Below, in pieces: positions 56,468 to 64,000 of a stretch of 64,000 nucleotides of DNA (position 1 is the first letter of the stretch; the number at the start of each line of letters is the position of its first letter). This stretch comes from CAVPHV01 sp963821095 (GTDB lineage: Bacteria; Actinomycetota; Acidimicrobiia; Spongiisociales; UBA5794): positions 378,761 through 442,760 of the forward strand of contig CAWGCJ010000022.1 in the NCBI GenBank assembly GCA_963821095.1. Reading direction: 5' to 3'. Position numbers and translations under genes: made by a program. The notes beneath the pieces were generated by a model that was given only the letters and a program-made list of their open reading frames with translations, was not told the DNA's origin and searched no databases.

Positions 56468-56773
56468 CTAGTCCAACCGCTCGACATCGTTCCATCGCCA
56501 GGTCTTGTCCAGGACTGGCTCGAGTGGGGCGAAAAGTCGTGGCAGAGTGAACCAACCCTCGCCTGGGGTCGTCTTTATCCAGTTCTTCTCATAACCCTCA
56601 GGAGCTTTCGGGCCGAAGTAGATGTCAATCGAGCCGTTTGCATTCGTGATGAGGTCATCGGTTCCTGACAGTGTGGGTTTGTTCTGGTCGGTCATGATCA
56701 TCGAGCGCCGTTTGACATCGTAGACAGGGATCTGCTCCAGAGCTACCTTGATGACGCTCGGCAGCGACGGCAT
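56468..56773 (-). pseudogene. DUF1214-domain remnant
   Basis: About 101 residues aligning with the last two-thirds of a DUF1214 domain: PVYDVKRRSMIMTDQNKP, NGSIDIYFGPKAPEGYEKNW, GWFTLPRLFAPLEPVLDKTW. The domain begins in mid-fold (the strand before VYD is replaced by unrelated sequence), so it looks like a truncated copy. It lies 48 bp from, and divergent to, the ABC1 kinase gene. Confidence 0.75.
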
Positions 56774-56821
56774 GGTGAGACTCGTCTTGGGTCCGGTTGC
56801 GCGAAATAGGGAGAGAAGGCA

Positions 56822-58477
56822 ATGACTGATACGTCTACGGCCCGGCGCACGTTGTTGCGTCACTCGAAACGGGTCACCGAGATTGTGAACACGTTTGCTC
56901 GCTACGGGTATGCCTCGTGGGCGTCCGGTGGCATCCCGGAGCAGTTCCGCGCCGCCGCGTCGCGGATCGCGGAACCGGAGCTCCTCGAGATGAGCGACGG
57001 AGAGCGGATGCGTCGGATCTGTCTGGATCTGGGCACGACGTTCATCAAGATCGGTCAGGTGCTGAGCACCCGCAGCGACATTGTCGGCGCCGAGATCGCC
57101 GCCGAACTGGCCAGCCTGCAAGGTGATGTGCCGCCGGATCCCCCGGACGTGCTGAGAGCGACGGTCGAGGCCGAGCTGGGTCAAACGGTCGAAGATGCGT
57201 TCGCCGAGTTCGACCTACAGCCGCTCGGCTCGGCGTCGATTGCCCAGGTCCACCTGGCCCGCCTGCACGACGGCAGCGTTGTCGTCCTCAAGGTCCAACA
57301 TGCCGGGATCCAGGGGCTGATCGAGACCGACCTCGACATCATTGAGGCACTGGCCGTGCTCGCAGAAGCTCACGACCCTGATCTGGTCCTGTACCGCCCG
57401 GTTGCCATCGCCGGTCAACTGCGCCGCTCGCTGCTGGCGGAGGTCGACTTTCGGCTTGAAGCAGCGAACCTGGCACGTTTTCGGGAGAACTTCGCCGAGG
57501 AGCCAGACGTCGCGATCCCGCAGCCGTACCCGGAGCATTCGTCGGGACGGGTGCTGACGATGTCCCTCCTGGATGGAACGCCGCTCTCCGACGTGATCGA
57601 CGAGCTCGGCGACCAGGCTGAAGCGTTCATCCGCCGCGGTGCCGACATCTACATCGAGATGATCTTTCGCGACGGGTTGTTCCATGCCGATCCGCATCCC
57701 GGGAACATCTTCGTCATGGAGGGCGACCGGGTCGGGCTGCTCGACTTCGGCAAGGTGGGTCGCATCGACCAGGACCTGCGTGACGGTATCGACGATCTCG
57801 TCATTGCCGCCCTGAACGCGGACGCGGACTCGATGGTGGACGCGATTCTCCGATTGTGTGACGCCCCACCGACCCTGGACCGCAGCGCCCTGCGCGCAGA
57901 CATGGGTGGCTGGATCGATCGCTATGCGTCTGTGGGAGCCGCCAACCTCGACATGGGCGGAGCCTCCGAGGCAGCGGATGAGATCCTGCGTCGGCACCGG
58001 CTGTTCATGCCCCCTGATGTTGCTCTCCTGATCAGGACTCTGGTCCAACTCCAGGGCCTGCTGGTCGAGACCGGGGTCGACATCACCGTCCAGGAGATGC
58101 TCCAGCCGCACGCGTCGATGATCGCGGCCAAACGATTCTCCCCGGAGCGAGTTCTCCGGGAGGTGCGGCGGACGGCCCGCGACTACGAACGTCTGATCGA
58201 GACGTTCCCGAACGAAGTGACCGCGATCCTCGAGGGCATCCGCACCGGCCAGATCGAGGTCCCGCTGAACCTGCGGGGCCTCGACCGCAACGTCAACCGC
58301 CTCGTCTACGCCACTATCGCGGCGGCGCTGTTTCTCGGCTCGTCACGCATGTGGGCGGCAAAGGTGCCGCCACTGGTCGGGGAGGTGTCGGTCCCCGGGG
58401 CGGTGGGCACCATCGCGGCGACAGCATTCGCTAGTCGCCTCCTCCGATCGTCCAAGCGCGCCGGGGGTATCGGATGA
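56822..58477 (+). CDS. ABC1/UbiB-family atypical kinase
   Basis: 551 residues with all hallmarks of the UbiB/AarF family: KxGQ motif (FIKIGQVLSTR), Ala-rich loop GSASIAQVH, VVVLKVQ with the ATP-binding Lys, DPHPGNIF and the DFG motif in LLDFGKVGR, plus two C-terminal membrane helices. Family members support quinone biosynthesis or lipid homeostasis. Its place as island cargo is unusual, as it is not beside quinone genes. Confidence 0.93.
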   Translation: MTDTSTARRTLLRHSKRVTEIVNTFARYGYASWASGGIPEQFRAAASRIAEPELLEMSDGERMRRICLDLGTTFIKIGQVLSTRSDIVGAEIAAELASLQGDVPPDPPDVLRATVEAELGQTVEDAFAEFDLQPLGSASIAQVHLARLHDGSVVVLKVQHAGIQGLIETDLDIIEALAVLAEAHDPDLVLYRPVAIAGQLRRSLLAEVDFRLEAANLARFRENFAEEPDVAIPQPYPEHSSGRVLTMSLLDGTPLSDVIDELGDQAEAFIRRGADIYIEMIFRDGLFHADPHPGNIFVMEGDRVGLLDFGKVGRIDQDLRDGIDDLVIAALNADADSMVDAILRLCDAPPTLDRSALRADMGGWIDRYASVGAANLDMGGASEAADEILRRHRLFMPPDVALLIRTLVQLQGLLVETGVDITVQEMLQPHASMIAAKRFSPERVLREVRRTARDYERLIETFPNEVTAILEGIRTGQIEVPLNLRGLDRNVNRLVYATIAAALFLGSSRMWAAKVPPLVGEVSVPGAVGTIAATAFASRLLRSSKRAGGIG

Positions 58478-58699
58478 GCGTTCCGTGCTTCGAGCGAGGG
58501 GGATGAGCAAGCTCGTTCCTCGGAATCCGCCTCCGATCTCCGGTATCGCTCGCACGGCGGGGCTATGCACAGACTTATTCCACTCCTGTTGAGCACTTCA
58601 GAATCACCCGGGTGGGTGCGACCTGACTCCGCTAGAAGTGGCAGCCCGCCCTGTCACCCCACTCGGATCACTCACACGGAGTTCCCGCGCACTGCAGCC
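58478..58699 (+). other. Intergenic, nothing recognised
   Basis: About 220 bp between the ABC1 kinase and the truncated radical SAM gene with no convincing gene or repeat. Confidence 0.4.
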
Positions 58700-59284
58700 T
58701 CACCACGGCACCACAAAGCTCTCTTCGTGGATCACCGCTCGGCGACTACTGGCGAGCCATGATACGCCGGTACGTCTGCTCCGGGTCTTCGGTGTGGCTG
58801 ACCTCGTCGACGAACCGCCGCCTCGCTTGTCCACCCGATACGTGTCGTGCAGATCGCGCGGACCATCGACCGACAAGCCAACGAGGAAGTTGTTCTCTTT
58901 GAAGAAGGCGGCCCAGCGTTCGTCGATCAGCACACCGTTCGTCTGGATCGTGTAGTCGACACGCTGCGATGGGCGCCGATACTGCTCGACGAGTTCGATG
59001 GATCGCTTGAAGAAGTCGAGGCCCATCATCGTCGGCTCGCCACCCTGCCACGCGACGGTGACCTCGGGCGTGCGATGCGATTCGAGGAGTTGCCGGATGT
59101 ACTCCTCCAGCATGTCGTCGGCCATGCGGAACCGATCGCCCGGATACAGCATCTCCTTCGACAGGAAGAAGCAGTACTCGCAATCCAGGTTGCAGATCGG
59201 ACCTGTCGGCTTGGCAAGAAGATGGAACGCCGCCGGCGGCCCTTGCATGGTCAACACGGTGTGGTCCTCCCTGGGCTGCACCAC
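58700..59284 (-). pseudogene. Truncated anaerobic sulfatase-maturating enzyme (radical SAM)
   Basis: The N-terminal 150 residues or so match anSME: FHLLAKPTGPICNLDCEYC with the CxxxCxxC iron-sulfur motif, FFLSKEMLYPG, TVAWQGGEPTMMGLDFF and YTIQTNGVLIDERWA. After VDKRGGG the sequence becomes Arg/Ser-rich and unrelated and stops, so about 200-250 C-terminal residues, including the SPASM cluster domain, are missing. anSME converts the active-site Ser/Cys of sulfatases to formylglycine; no sulfatase gene is in the window. Likely non-functional remnant. Confidence 0.85.
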
Positions 59285-59418
59285 ATGATGGTCGTGTCGA
59301 GGCTGCTCCGCAGCATGTCGGCGGCTCGATACTCGCGAGGAAACACCCCTTTCGGGTGATGCGTATCGATGTACGACGATTCACGATCGACACTTGGACG
59401 AAGCATCGAGAGGCTGGA

Positions 59419-61155
59419 ATGCCGGGAGTCACGAGCGGAATCGACCGGTTCGCGCCGGGAATCGGGATGCTCACGCGATACAAGCGATCGTGGGTCCGCC
59501 CGGACATGCTCGCCGGGTTGACCGTCTGGGCGATGCTGGTCCCGCAGTCACTCGGATACGCCGCGCTCGCCGGCATGCCGTCGGTCAACGGCCTCTACGC
59601 CGCCGTCGGGGCGCTCGTCCTCTACTGGATATGGGGTTCGAGCAAGGAACTCAACGTCGGGCCCGAGTCCACTGTTGCCATCATGGTCGCCACGATCCTG
59701 GCGCCGCGAGCCGCGATGGGTTCCGAGGAGTACATCGCCATGGCGGCAATGCTCAGCATCTTCGTCGGAGCGATGCTGCTCATCGGTGGGTTCCTGCGCC
59801 TTGGCCGGATCGCCGATTTCTTCTCGCGTCCCATCCTCGCCGGCTACGTGTTCGGTTCGGGGATCCTGATCGTCGCGAGTCAGCTGCCGAAGCTGTTCGG
59901 CATCGACATCGACTCGAGCCTCTACATCACCGACGTCGGTGGCGTTCTTCGCAACCTCGGCGACACTGATCTTGCTGCGCTGGCGATCGGTGTCGGCACG
60001 ATCGTGATCGTCATGCTGTTCAAGCGCTTCGCACGGGCGATTCCGGGAGCCCTCGTAGCGGTCGTGGTGTTCACGGCGCTCGTATGGATCTTCAATATCG
60101 ACGTTGCCGTGGTCGGAGAGTTCCCGTCCGGCATTCCGATTCCGAGCCTGCCGGGCGTTCCGCTCAGCGACACGCTTGGTCTGCTGGGTCCGGCCTTCGC
60201 AGTGGCGCTGCTGGTGTATCCCGACAGCGTGCTCACCGGCCGTTCCCTCGCCAGCATCAGCAACTACCGCCTCGACGCCAACCGGGAGTTCTTCGGGATC
60301 GGTGCCGCCAACATCGGAGCGGGGTTCTTGGGCGGGTTCCCGGTCAACGGGAGCCAGTCGAGGAGCTTCGTACTCGGTGATGCCGGGGCGAAGAGCCAGG
60401 TCGCGAATCTGTGGGCAGCGGCTTTCGTCCTCCTCACGCTGCTCGTGCTGGCTCCGGTGTTCGCGTACCTGCCGGATGCGACGCTCGCCGGCGTCGTGAT
60501 CGTCGCCGGTCTGGGGCTGCTCGACACCGTCGAGTTCGCCGCACTGTGGCGCTATCGACGGACCGAGTTCTGGATGGGCGTCTTCACAATCTTTGCCGTG
60601 CTGATCATCGGGATGCTCGGAGGAATCCTGGTTGCGGTGGCGCTCTCGCTGCTGGCCGTCGTGCTGCGAGCGTCTTCGCCGCACACTGCGGTGCTCGGGC
60701 GCCTGGCCGGAACCGATACCTACCGGGACGTGGAAGATCACACCGACACCACGACGTTCCCCGGACTGCTCATCTACCGGTTCGACGCCCCGATCTTCTT
60801 TGCCAACGCGACCCAACTCCGCAACGACATCAGCTCCGCCATCGACACGGCCGAAGAGCCGGTCACCGAGGTGCTGCTCGACGCCGAGGCCGTCACCGAC
60901 ATCGACTCGACCGGCGCCCAGGTGCTCGTCGAGATGCTGGACCGCCTCGACAAAGAACACATCGGCTTCGCCATGTCACGCGTGAGAACCGAGATACAGG
61001 GCGAACTTGTGTCGACCGGCATCGTGGACCGTCTCGCCGGCGAAGGCATCTACCTCGAAGTCGACGACGGCGTCACCGACTTTCTCCGCCGAACGACACC
61101 AGCGGAGGACGAGCAGCCACCCCCGGCAAGCGAAACGGAGAACCCTCCCGCCTGA
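59419..61155 (+). CDS. SulP family anion transporter with intact STAS domain
   Basis: 578 residues from ATG 59419 (GAGAGG ribosome-binding site just upstream; the frame is open from 59356). Classic SulP signature MLVPQSLGYAALAGMPSVNGLYAAVGALVLYW (split across helix 1-3), GFLGGFPVNGSQSRSFV, about 11-12 helices, and a C-terminal STAS domain with the conserved DIDSTGAQVL loop. A different subfamily from the other two SulP genes here; related proteins carry sulfate or bicarbonate. Confidence 0.93.
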   Translation: MPGVTSGIDRFAPGIGMLTRYKRSWVRPDMLAGLTVWAMLVPQSLGYAALAGMPSVNGLYAAVGALVLYWIWGSSKELNVGPESTVAIMVATILAPRAAMGSEEYIAMAAMLSIFVGAMLLIGGFLRLGRIADFFSRPILAGYVFGSGILIVASQLPKLFGIDIDSSLYITDVGGVLRNLGDTDLAALAIGVGTIVIVMLFKRFARAIPGALVAVVVFTALVWIFNIDVAVVGEFPSGIPIPSLPGVPLSDTLGLLGPAFAVALLVYPDSVLTGRSLASISNYRLDANREFFGIGAANIGAGFLGGFPVNGSQSRSFVLGDAGAKSQVANLWAAAFVLLTLLVLAPVFAYLPDATLAGVVIVAGLGLLDTVEFAALWRYRRTEFWMGVFTIFAVLIIGMLGGILVAVALSLLAVVLRASSPHTAVLGRLAGTDTYRDVEDHTDTTTFPGLLIYRFDAPIFFANATQLRNDISSAIDTAEEPVTEVLLDAEAVTDIDSTGAQVLVEMLDRLDKEHIGFAMSRVRTEIQGELVSTGIVDRLAGEGIYLEVDDGVTDFLRRTTPAEDEQPPPASETENPPA

Positions 61156-61224
61156 GAGGCTGGAGCGCTCCTTGAACCACGAGACCGCTGCGTCCCCATC
61201 GCCGTCGTTGCCGGACCGGACAGG

Positions 61225-62238
61225 TCACTCCGTGATGTCGGGGGAGGAGTCGCCTGCTTCATCTTCAGACACGGCATATTCCTGGCTCCGGATACTGCGG
61301 GTCCCCACTTCGGCGAAGCTGCGTTCGTCGGCACTGGTGGGGTTCAGCCCGGTGAAGCTGCGCGGCCACAGGTGTTTGGCGGCGACGACGTTGACCTCGG
61401 CAGCGAGGAGCACGACCCGAGCCACGAGTGCGAGCCAGACGAGAAGGCCGATCGCGGCTGCAAACGACCCGTAGACGGCGCTGGCCCCCAGGATCACACC
61501 CTCGATGTAGATGCCACCGATGAACTGGAGCAGCCACAGCGCGACACCACCTGCGAGCGCGCCCGCCACCATCGCCCGCCACCCGACCGGTGCAGCGGTC
61601 AGCACCTTGAACGCCGCGAGAAGCATCAGGGCATTGATCGCCAAGCTCAACACGACCACTGCGATTCGCTCGGCGCCCGGAAGGTCGAACGCGAAGGTCG
61701 CGAAGCCGGCGGCCACGGTCGCCAATACGAAGGCACCGCCGACGACCAGCAGCGCCGCAAGGGCACGAAACAACTTCGGGAAGAATGAGGGACGGCGCAT
61801 GATGGAGACGCCCCACATCACGTTGAAAGCATCCTGAACGACCCTCACCACGCCGATCCCGGCCCACAGCGTGAACCCCACGGCGATGATGAGCACCAGA
61901 CCGTTCCCCTCGAGCCCATCGATCTGGCGGGCCAACTCCTCGCCGACCACCGGGAATCGTCCGAATATCGTGTCGAGCAGCTCAGCCCGCAGGTTCGGTC
62001 TGCTGCTGAGCACAAACCCGACAATCGTCACCCCAACGGTGAGAAGCGGGAAGAGCGAGAAGAAGCCGTAGTACGACAGCAGCGCGGCGTACTCGTAGCA
62101 GCGGTCCTCCCGGTACCGCAGCCACACGGAGATTGGAAACGCAAGAACCGGTAGTCGCTGCTGCCACAGGTCGAAGCGGTCCTGGACGGTCTCGCCGAGT
62201 TCCCCGAGTTTGTCGAACATGCCGGTCCTTTCGGCCAT
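61225..62238 (-). CDS. YihY/virulence factor BrkB family membrane protein
   Basis: 337 residues, about six helices. N-terminal cytoplasmic stretch, then YEYAALLSYYGFFSLFPLLTVGV, GVVRVVQDAFNVMWGV, GGVALWLLQFIGGIYIEGVI and VYGSFAAAIGLLVWLALVARVVLLAAEVN, the standard family pattern. Function unclear. A second ATG six codons in is possible. Confidence 0.93.
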   Translation of the reverse strand: MAERTGMFDKLGELGETVQDRFDLWQQRLPVLAFPISVWLRYREDRCYEYAALLSYYGFFSLFPLLTVGVTIVGFVLSSRPNLRAELLDTIFGRFPVVGEELARQIDGLEGNGLVLIIAVGFTLWAGIGVVRVVQDAFNVMWGVSIMRRPSFFPKLFRALAALLVVGGAFVLATVAAGFATFAFDLPGAERIAVVVLSLAINALMLLAAFKVLTAAPVGWRAMVAGALAGGVALWLLQFIGGIYIEGVILGASAVYGSFAAAIGLLVWLALVARVVLLAAEVNVVAAKHLWPRSFTGLNPTSADERSFAEVGTRSIRSQEYAVSEDEAGDSSPDITE

Positions 62239-62387
62239 CCCGGCTGCACGCGTCGACCGATCCTCCCCTCTTCACCCGAAGGTCGGGTCATCTCCGCTTG
62301 CAGCATCCACGTCTGATAGCGGAGCCAATCGTGCGCATGTTTCTGCCAGTACCCGGTGACGTCGGATTCGCGGCCAGGATTCCTTGC

Positions 62388-62624
62388 CTAGTCCATCAAC
62401 TCGAAGTCGCTGAGCACCCAGGTCTTGTCGATGTAGCCCTCCAGCGGGCCGTAGAAACGGAAGACCACGAAGAAGCCCATCGACGGGTCCGTCTTGACCC
62501 AGTTCTTCTCCTTGCCTTCGGGAGCCTCCGCTCCGAAGTAGACGTCGACCGATCCGTCGTCATTGGCCTCCGGCTTGCTGAGCGCACCAACCGTGATGGG
62601 ACCACCGCCTGGTTGCTGCGTCAT
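62388..62624 (-). CDS. DUF1214 mini-protein
   Basis: 78 residues: a short Gly-rich start (TQQPGGGPITVGAL) joined to the end of a DUF1214 domain (DGSVDVYFGAEAPEGKEKNW, MGFFVVFRFYGPLEGYIDKTW). A clear AAGGAG ribosome-binding site precedes the ATG, so unlike the other two pieces this one looks expressed as a stand-alone half domain. Could still be a remnant that gained a start. Confidence 0.7.
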   Translation of the reverse strand: MTQQPGGGPITVGALSKPEANDDGSVDVYFGAEAPEGKEKNWVKTDPSMGFFVVFRFYGPLEGYIDKTWVLSDFELMD

Positions 62625-62687
62625 ATGTGTCTCCTTCACAGTTGTGCCGGCCACGACGCCGTAGGGCTACGCCTCCGTGTCACCGGG

Positions 62688-63077
62688 CTACTCGTCACTT
62701 TCGCCGGCAGGCGGTGGCGGCGGCGGGACTGTTTCCGTCGTTGTCTTCGTCGAATCTCCACGACCGGCGGCGAAGGCAATGATCGCAACGATGACGACGC
62801 CACCGATCACAACGAGCCAGATCATGTTGCTCGAAGAGTCGTCCGAGGGACTCGTCGCTCCGCCTGCGGAGTCGTCGCCCGACGATGCCTGTGTCGTGTC
62901 CGGCGCCTTCGTCGTGGTCGGGGCTTCCGTCGTATCGCTCCCCGAATCACCACCCGATGATGCCGTCGTTGTCACGAGGCTGACGCCTGTGCCGCCATCA
63001 TCGCTGCACCCTGCGATCACGCCCATGGTCGCCACGACCAGGAACGCGGCAAGCATGAGCTGTGTGAGTTGCTTCAT
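62688..63077 (-). CDS. Lipoprotein-like protein with Thr/Ser-rich linker and C-terminal membrane helix
   Basis: 129 residues: signal MKQLTQLMLAAFLVV ending GVIAGC (lipid Cys), Thr/Ser/Asp low-complexity segment, membrane helix MIWLVVIGGVVIVAIIAFAAG, Pro-rich tail. Same plan as 55676-56101 although the sequences differ. Upstream of the DUF1214 mini-protein on the same strand. Confidence 0.75.
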   Translation of the reverse strand: MKQLTQLMLAAFLVVATMGVIAGCSDDGGTGVSLVTTTASSGGDSGSDTTEAPTTTKAPDTTQASSGDDSAGGATSPSDDSSSNMIWLVVIGGVVIVAIIAFAAGRGDSTKTTTETVPPPPPPAGESDE

Positions 63078-63388
63078 CTGTGTCCCCCGTCTACGGAGTT
63101 CCTCTGCCAGACCCTCGCTTGCGAGTCCAGTTGGATCACTAGCAAGAGACCTACGGCCAACGTACACCGAAGGGCAGCGCCGCGTCCCACCCGAATCGGG
63201 TCATCCGATGGGCTACTCGACAGATGCCGGTCCGTGAGCCAGCTCGTCGCGCATAACCCGAAGGTGGCGGAATTGCCTGGTGCCCTCGCTGGCACAGAGG
63301 GTTCTTTGGCGAAGTCAGGCCCTACCCGCGTCAGATTCCGTGTTCCGCTAGTGGGTCGGGATGAGGATCCGGTTGCGCGAATCTCCAA
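63078..63388 (+). other. Intergenic region, nothing recognised
   Basis: About 310 bp between the lipoprotein start and the island-end repeats. Short open frames exist on both strands but none has a family match or ribosome-binding site. Confidence 0.4.
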
Positions 63389-63472
63389 AGTAGGCAAAAA
63401 GTAGGCAAGAGGGTGCAAAACAGCGCGAAACAATGAAATGCAATGGGCTCTGAAACCCTTGCAGCACAAGGG
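63389..63472 (+). other. Right-end attachment region: AAGTAGGCA repeats and hairpin
   Basis: Two direct copies of AAGTAGGCA (63390-63410) match the pair at about 47792-47812 beside int. Then CTGAAACCCTTG-CAGCA-CAAGGG (63450-63472) matches the left-end hairpin arm exactly over 12 bases. Candidate integrase arm-type sites and att-flank at the right end of the first element. Confidence 0.6.
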
Positions 63473-63509
63473 ATTACGGCTAGAAGGCTAGTGGTGGCGA
63501 CCCGCTTTC

Positions 63510-63556
63510 TTGCCTTCACACGGCAGAGGTCACTGGTTCGATCCCAGTAGCGCCCA
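63510..63556 (+). tRNA. 3' half of a tRNA-Val(CAC) gene (5' half absent)
   Basis: Anticodon stem TTGCC/GGCAG with loop TTCACAC (anticodon CAC), variable loop AGGTC, T-arm ACTGG-TTCGATC-CCAGT, acceptor strand AGCGCCC and discriminator A. No D-arm or 5' acceptor strand precedes it. The flank CGCCCACTCCTG after it is shared with tRNA-Val(TAC) at 47.7 kb. This is the usual form of an att site next to an integrase. Confidence 0.8.
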
Positions 63557-63586
63557 CTCCTGGATCCCTTGTGTTCGCTGGGTTTC

Positions 63587-64000
63587 CTAGCTCAGCCCCC
63601 TTCCTTCGTCCCTGCTTCGTGTGCGTCGCGACCACGATGCGTCCACATCAGATCGGTCCCAGGGTGGGTTGAGGGTGTCGGCGGCGTTGCGGTCGAGGCC
63701 TTCGTAGAGGTGGCCGTAGACGTCGAGGACGGTCTTGACGCTGGTGTGTCCGAGCCGGGAGGCGATGACGGCGGGGTGGGCGCCTTGGGCGATGAGGAGG
63801 GCAACATGGCTGTGGCGGAGGTCGTGGAACCGCATGGGTTGGCCGACCGAGTCTGCGACGGCGGGGAGCCAGAAGCGGCTGCGGAAGGTGTTGCGGCGGA
63901 TGGGTCCGCCTTCGGGTGCGGTGAAGATCAGGCCGTCGGGTCCGGGTGGGTGGTTGGTGAGGTGCCGGTCGATGGTCTCGGGCAGCCATTCTGGTAGCGA
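63587..64000 (-). CDS. int: Tyrosine integrase, C-terminal part (5' end outside window)
   Basis: 138 visible residues of a second integrase related to that at 47.7-48.9 kb: GLIFTAPEGGPIRRNTFRSRFW, RFHDLRHSHVALLIAQGAHP (HxxR), LGHTSVKTVLDVYGHLYEGLD (His, Tyr). The frame is open to the window end. It stops at 63587, 30 bp from the tRNA-Val 3' half, so its element extends to the right of the window. Confidence 0.9.
   Translation of the reverse strand, partial: SLPEWLPETIDRHLTNHPPGPDGLIFTAPEGGPIRRNTFRSRFWLPAVADSVGQPMRFHDLRHSHVALLIAQGAHPAVIASRLGHTSVKTVLDVYGHLYEGLDRNAADTLNPPWDRSDVDASWSRRTRSRDEGRGLS

Noticed and set aside
47648..63560. A self-transmissible conjugative element
   Set aside because: No coupling protein, FtsK/TraB-like translocase or type IV secretion genes are visible; only relaxase, integrase and excisionase are present.

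Overview
The window is high-GC DNA from an actinobacterium. The evidence is a DUF222/HNH (13E12-type) gene, a BMP-family lipoprotein ABC transporter, an LCP wall-polymer ligase, a PspC-type histidine kinase, a CtpE-like P-type ATPase, GTG starts, tRNA genes without encoded CCA, and many genes that start 6-9 bases after a TANNNT box (leaderless transcription). An acidimicrobiia-like lineage is my guess; the sequence does not prove it.

Layout. 1-4.9 kb: the end of a SulP anion transporter, then an overlapping cobalt/nickel ECF operon (cbiM, PDGLE protein, cbiQ, cbiO) ending in a menC-like enolase-superfamily gene. 5-10.5 kb: thioesterase, acyl-CoA dehydrogenase, small membrane protein, nuclease-like protein, trmL, hotdog and GNAT genes, AIM24 protein. 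10.6-11 kb: tRNA-Met(CAT) followed by a 160-bp tandem repeat that copies its T-arm and 3' end. 11-19.5 kb: VOC protein, Gfo/Idh/MocA oxidoreductase, XdhC, a BMP/ATPase/two-permease nucleoside importer and SurE, which together look like purine scavenging. 19.6-23.2 kb: a fadN-fadA beta-oxidation pair. 23.2-35.1 kb: lipoprotein, DUF222/HNH, HrpA helicase, gamma carbonic anhydrase, DUF5996, pyrophosphatase, P-type ATPase, acyltransferase. 35.1-42.8 kb: membrane alpha/beta hydrolase, holin-4-like protein, PspC kinase/LuxR regulator with a divergent PspC/LiaF-like protein, LCP protein. 42.9-44.8 kb: a polysaccharide flippase fused to a polyprenyl-phosphate sugar phosphotransferase. 44.8-47.7 kb: small housekeeping and unknown genes, ending at tRNA-Val(TAC).

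47.65-64 kb is a mobile region anchored at the tRNA-Val gene: tyrosine integrase, AlpA-like excisionase, a gene-poor segment with iteron-like repeats and a possible oriT, and a MobF/TraA relaxase-helicase. The cargo is two SulP transporters, two lipoproteins with a C-terminal membrane anchor, an ABC1/UbiB kinase, a truncated anaerobic sulfatase-maturase, a YihY/BrkB protein and three DUF1214 fragments or mini-proteins. It ends at a second tRNA-Val (CAC) 3' half followed by a second integrase that runs out of the window.

Many conserved genes are broken by single-base shifts, usually in short G, C or A runs. Restoring one base each gives full-length family members, so I read them as residual assembly indels and annotate the genes as single loci.
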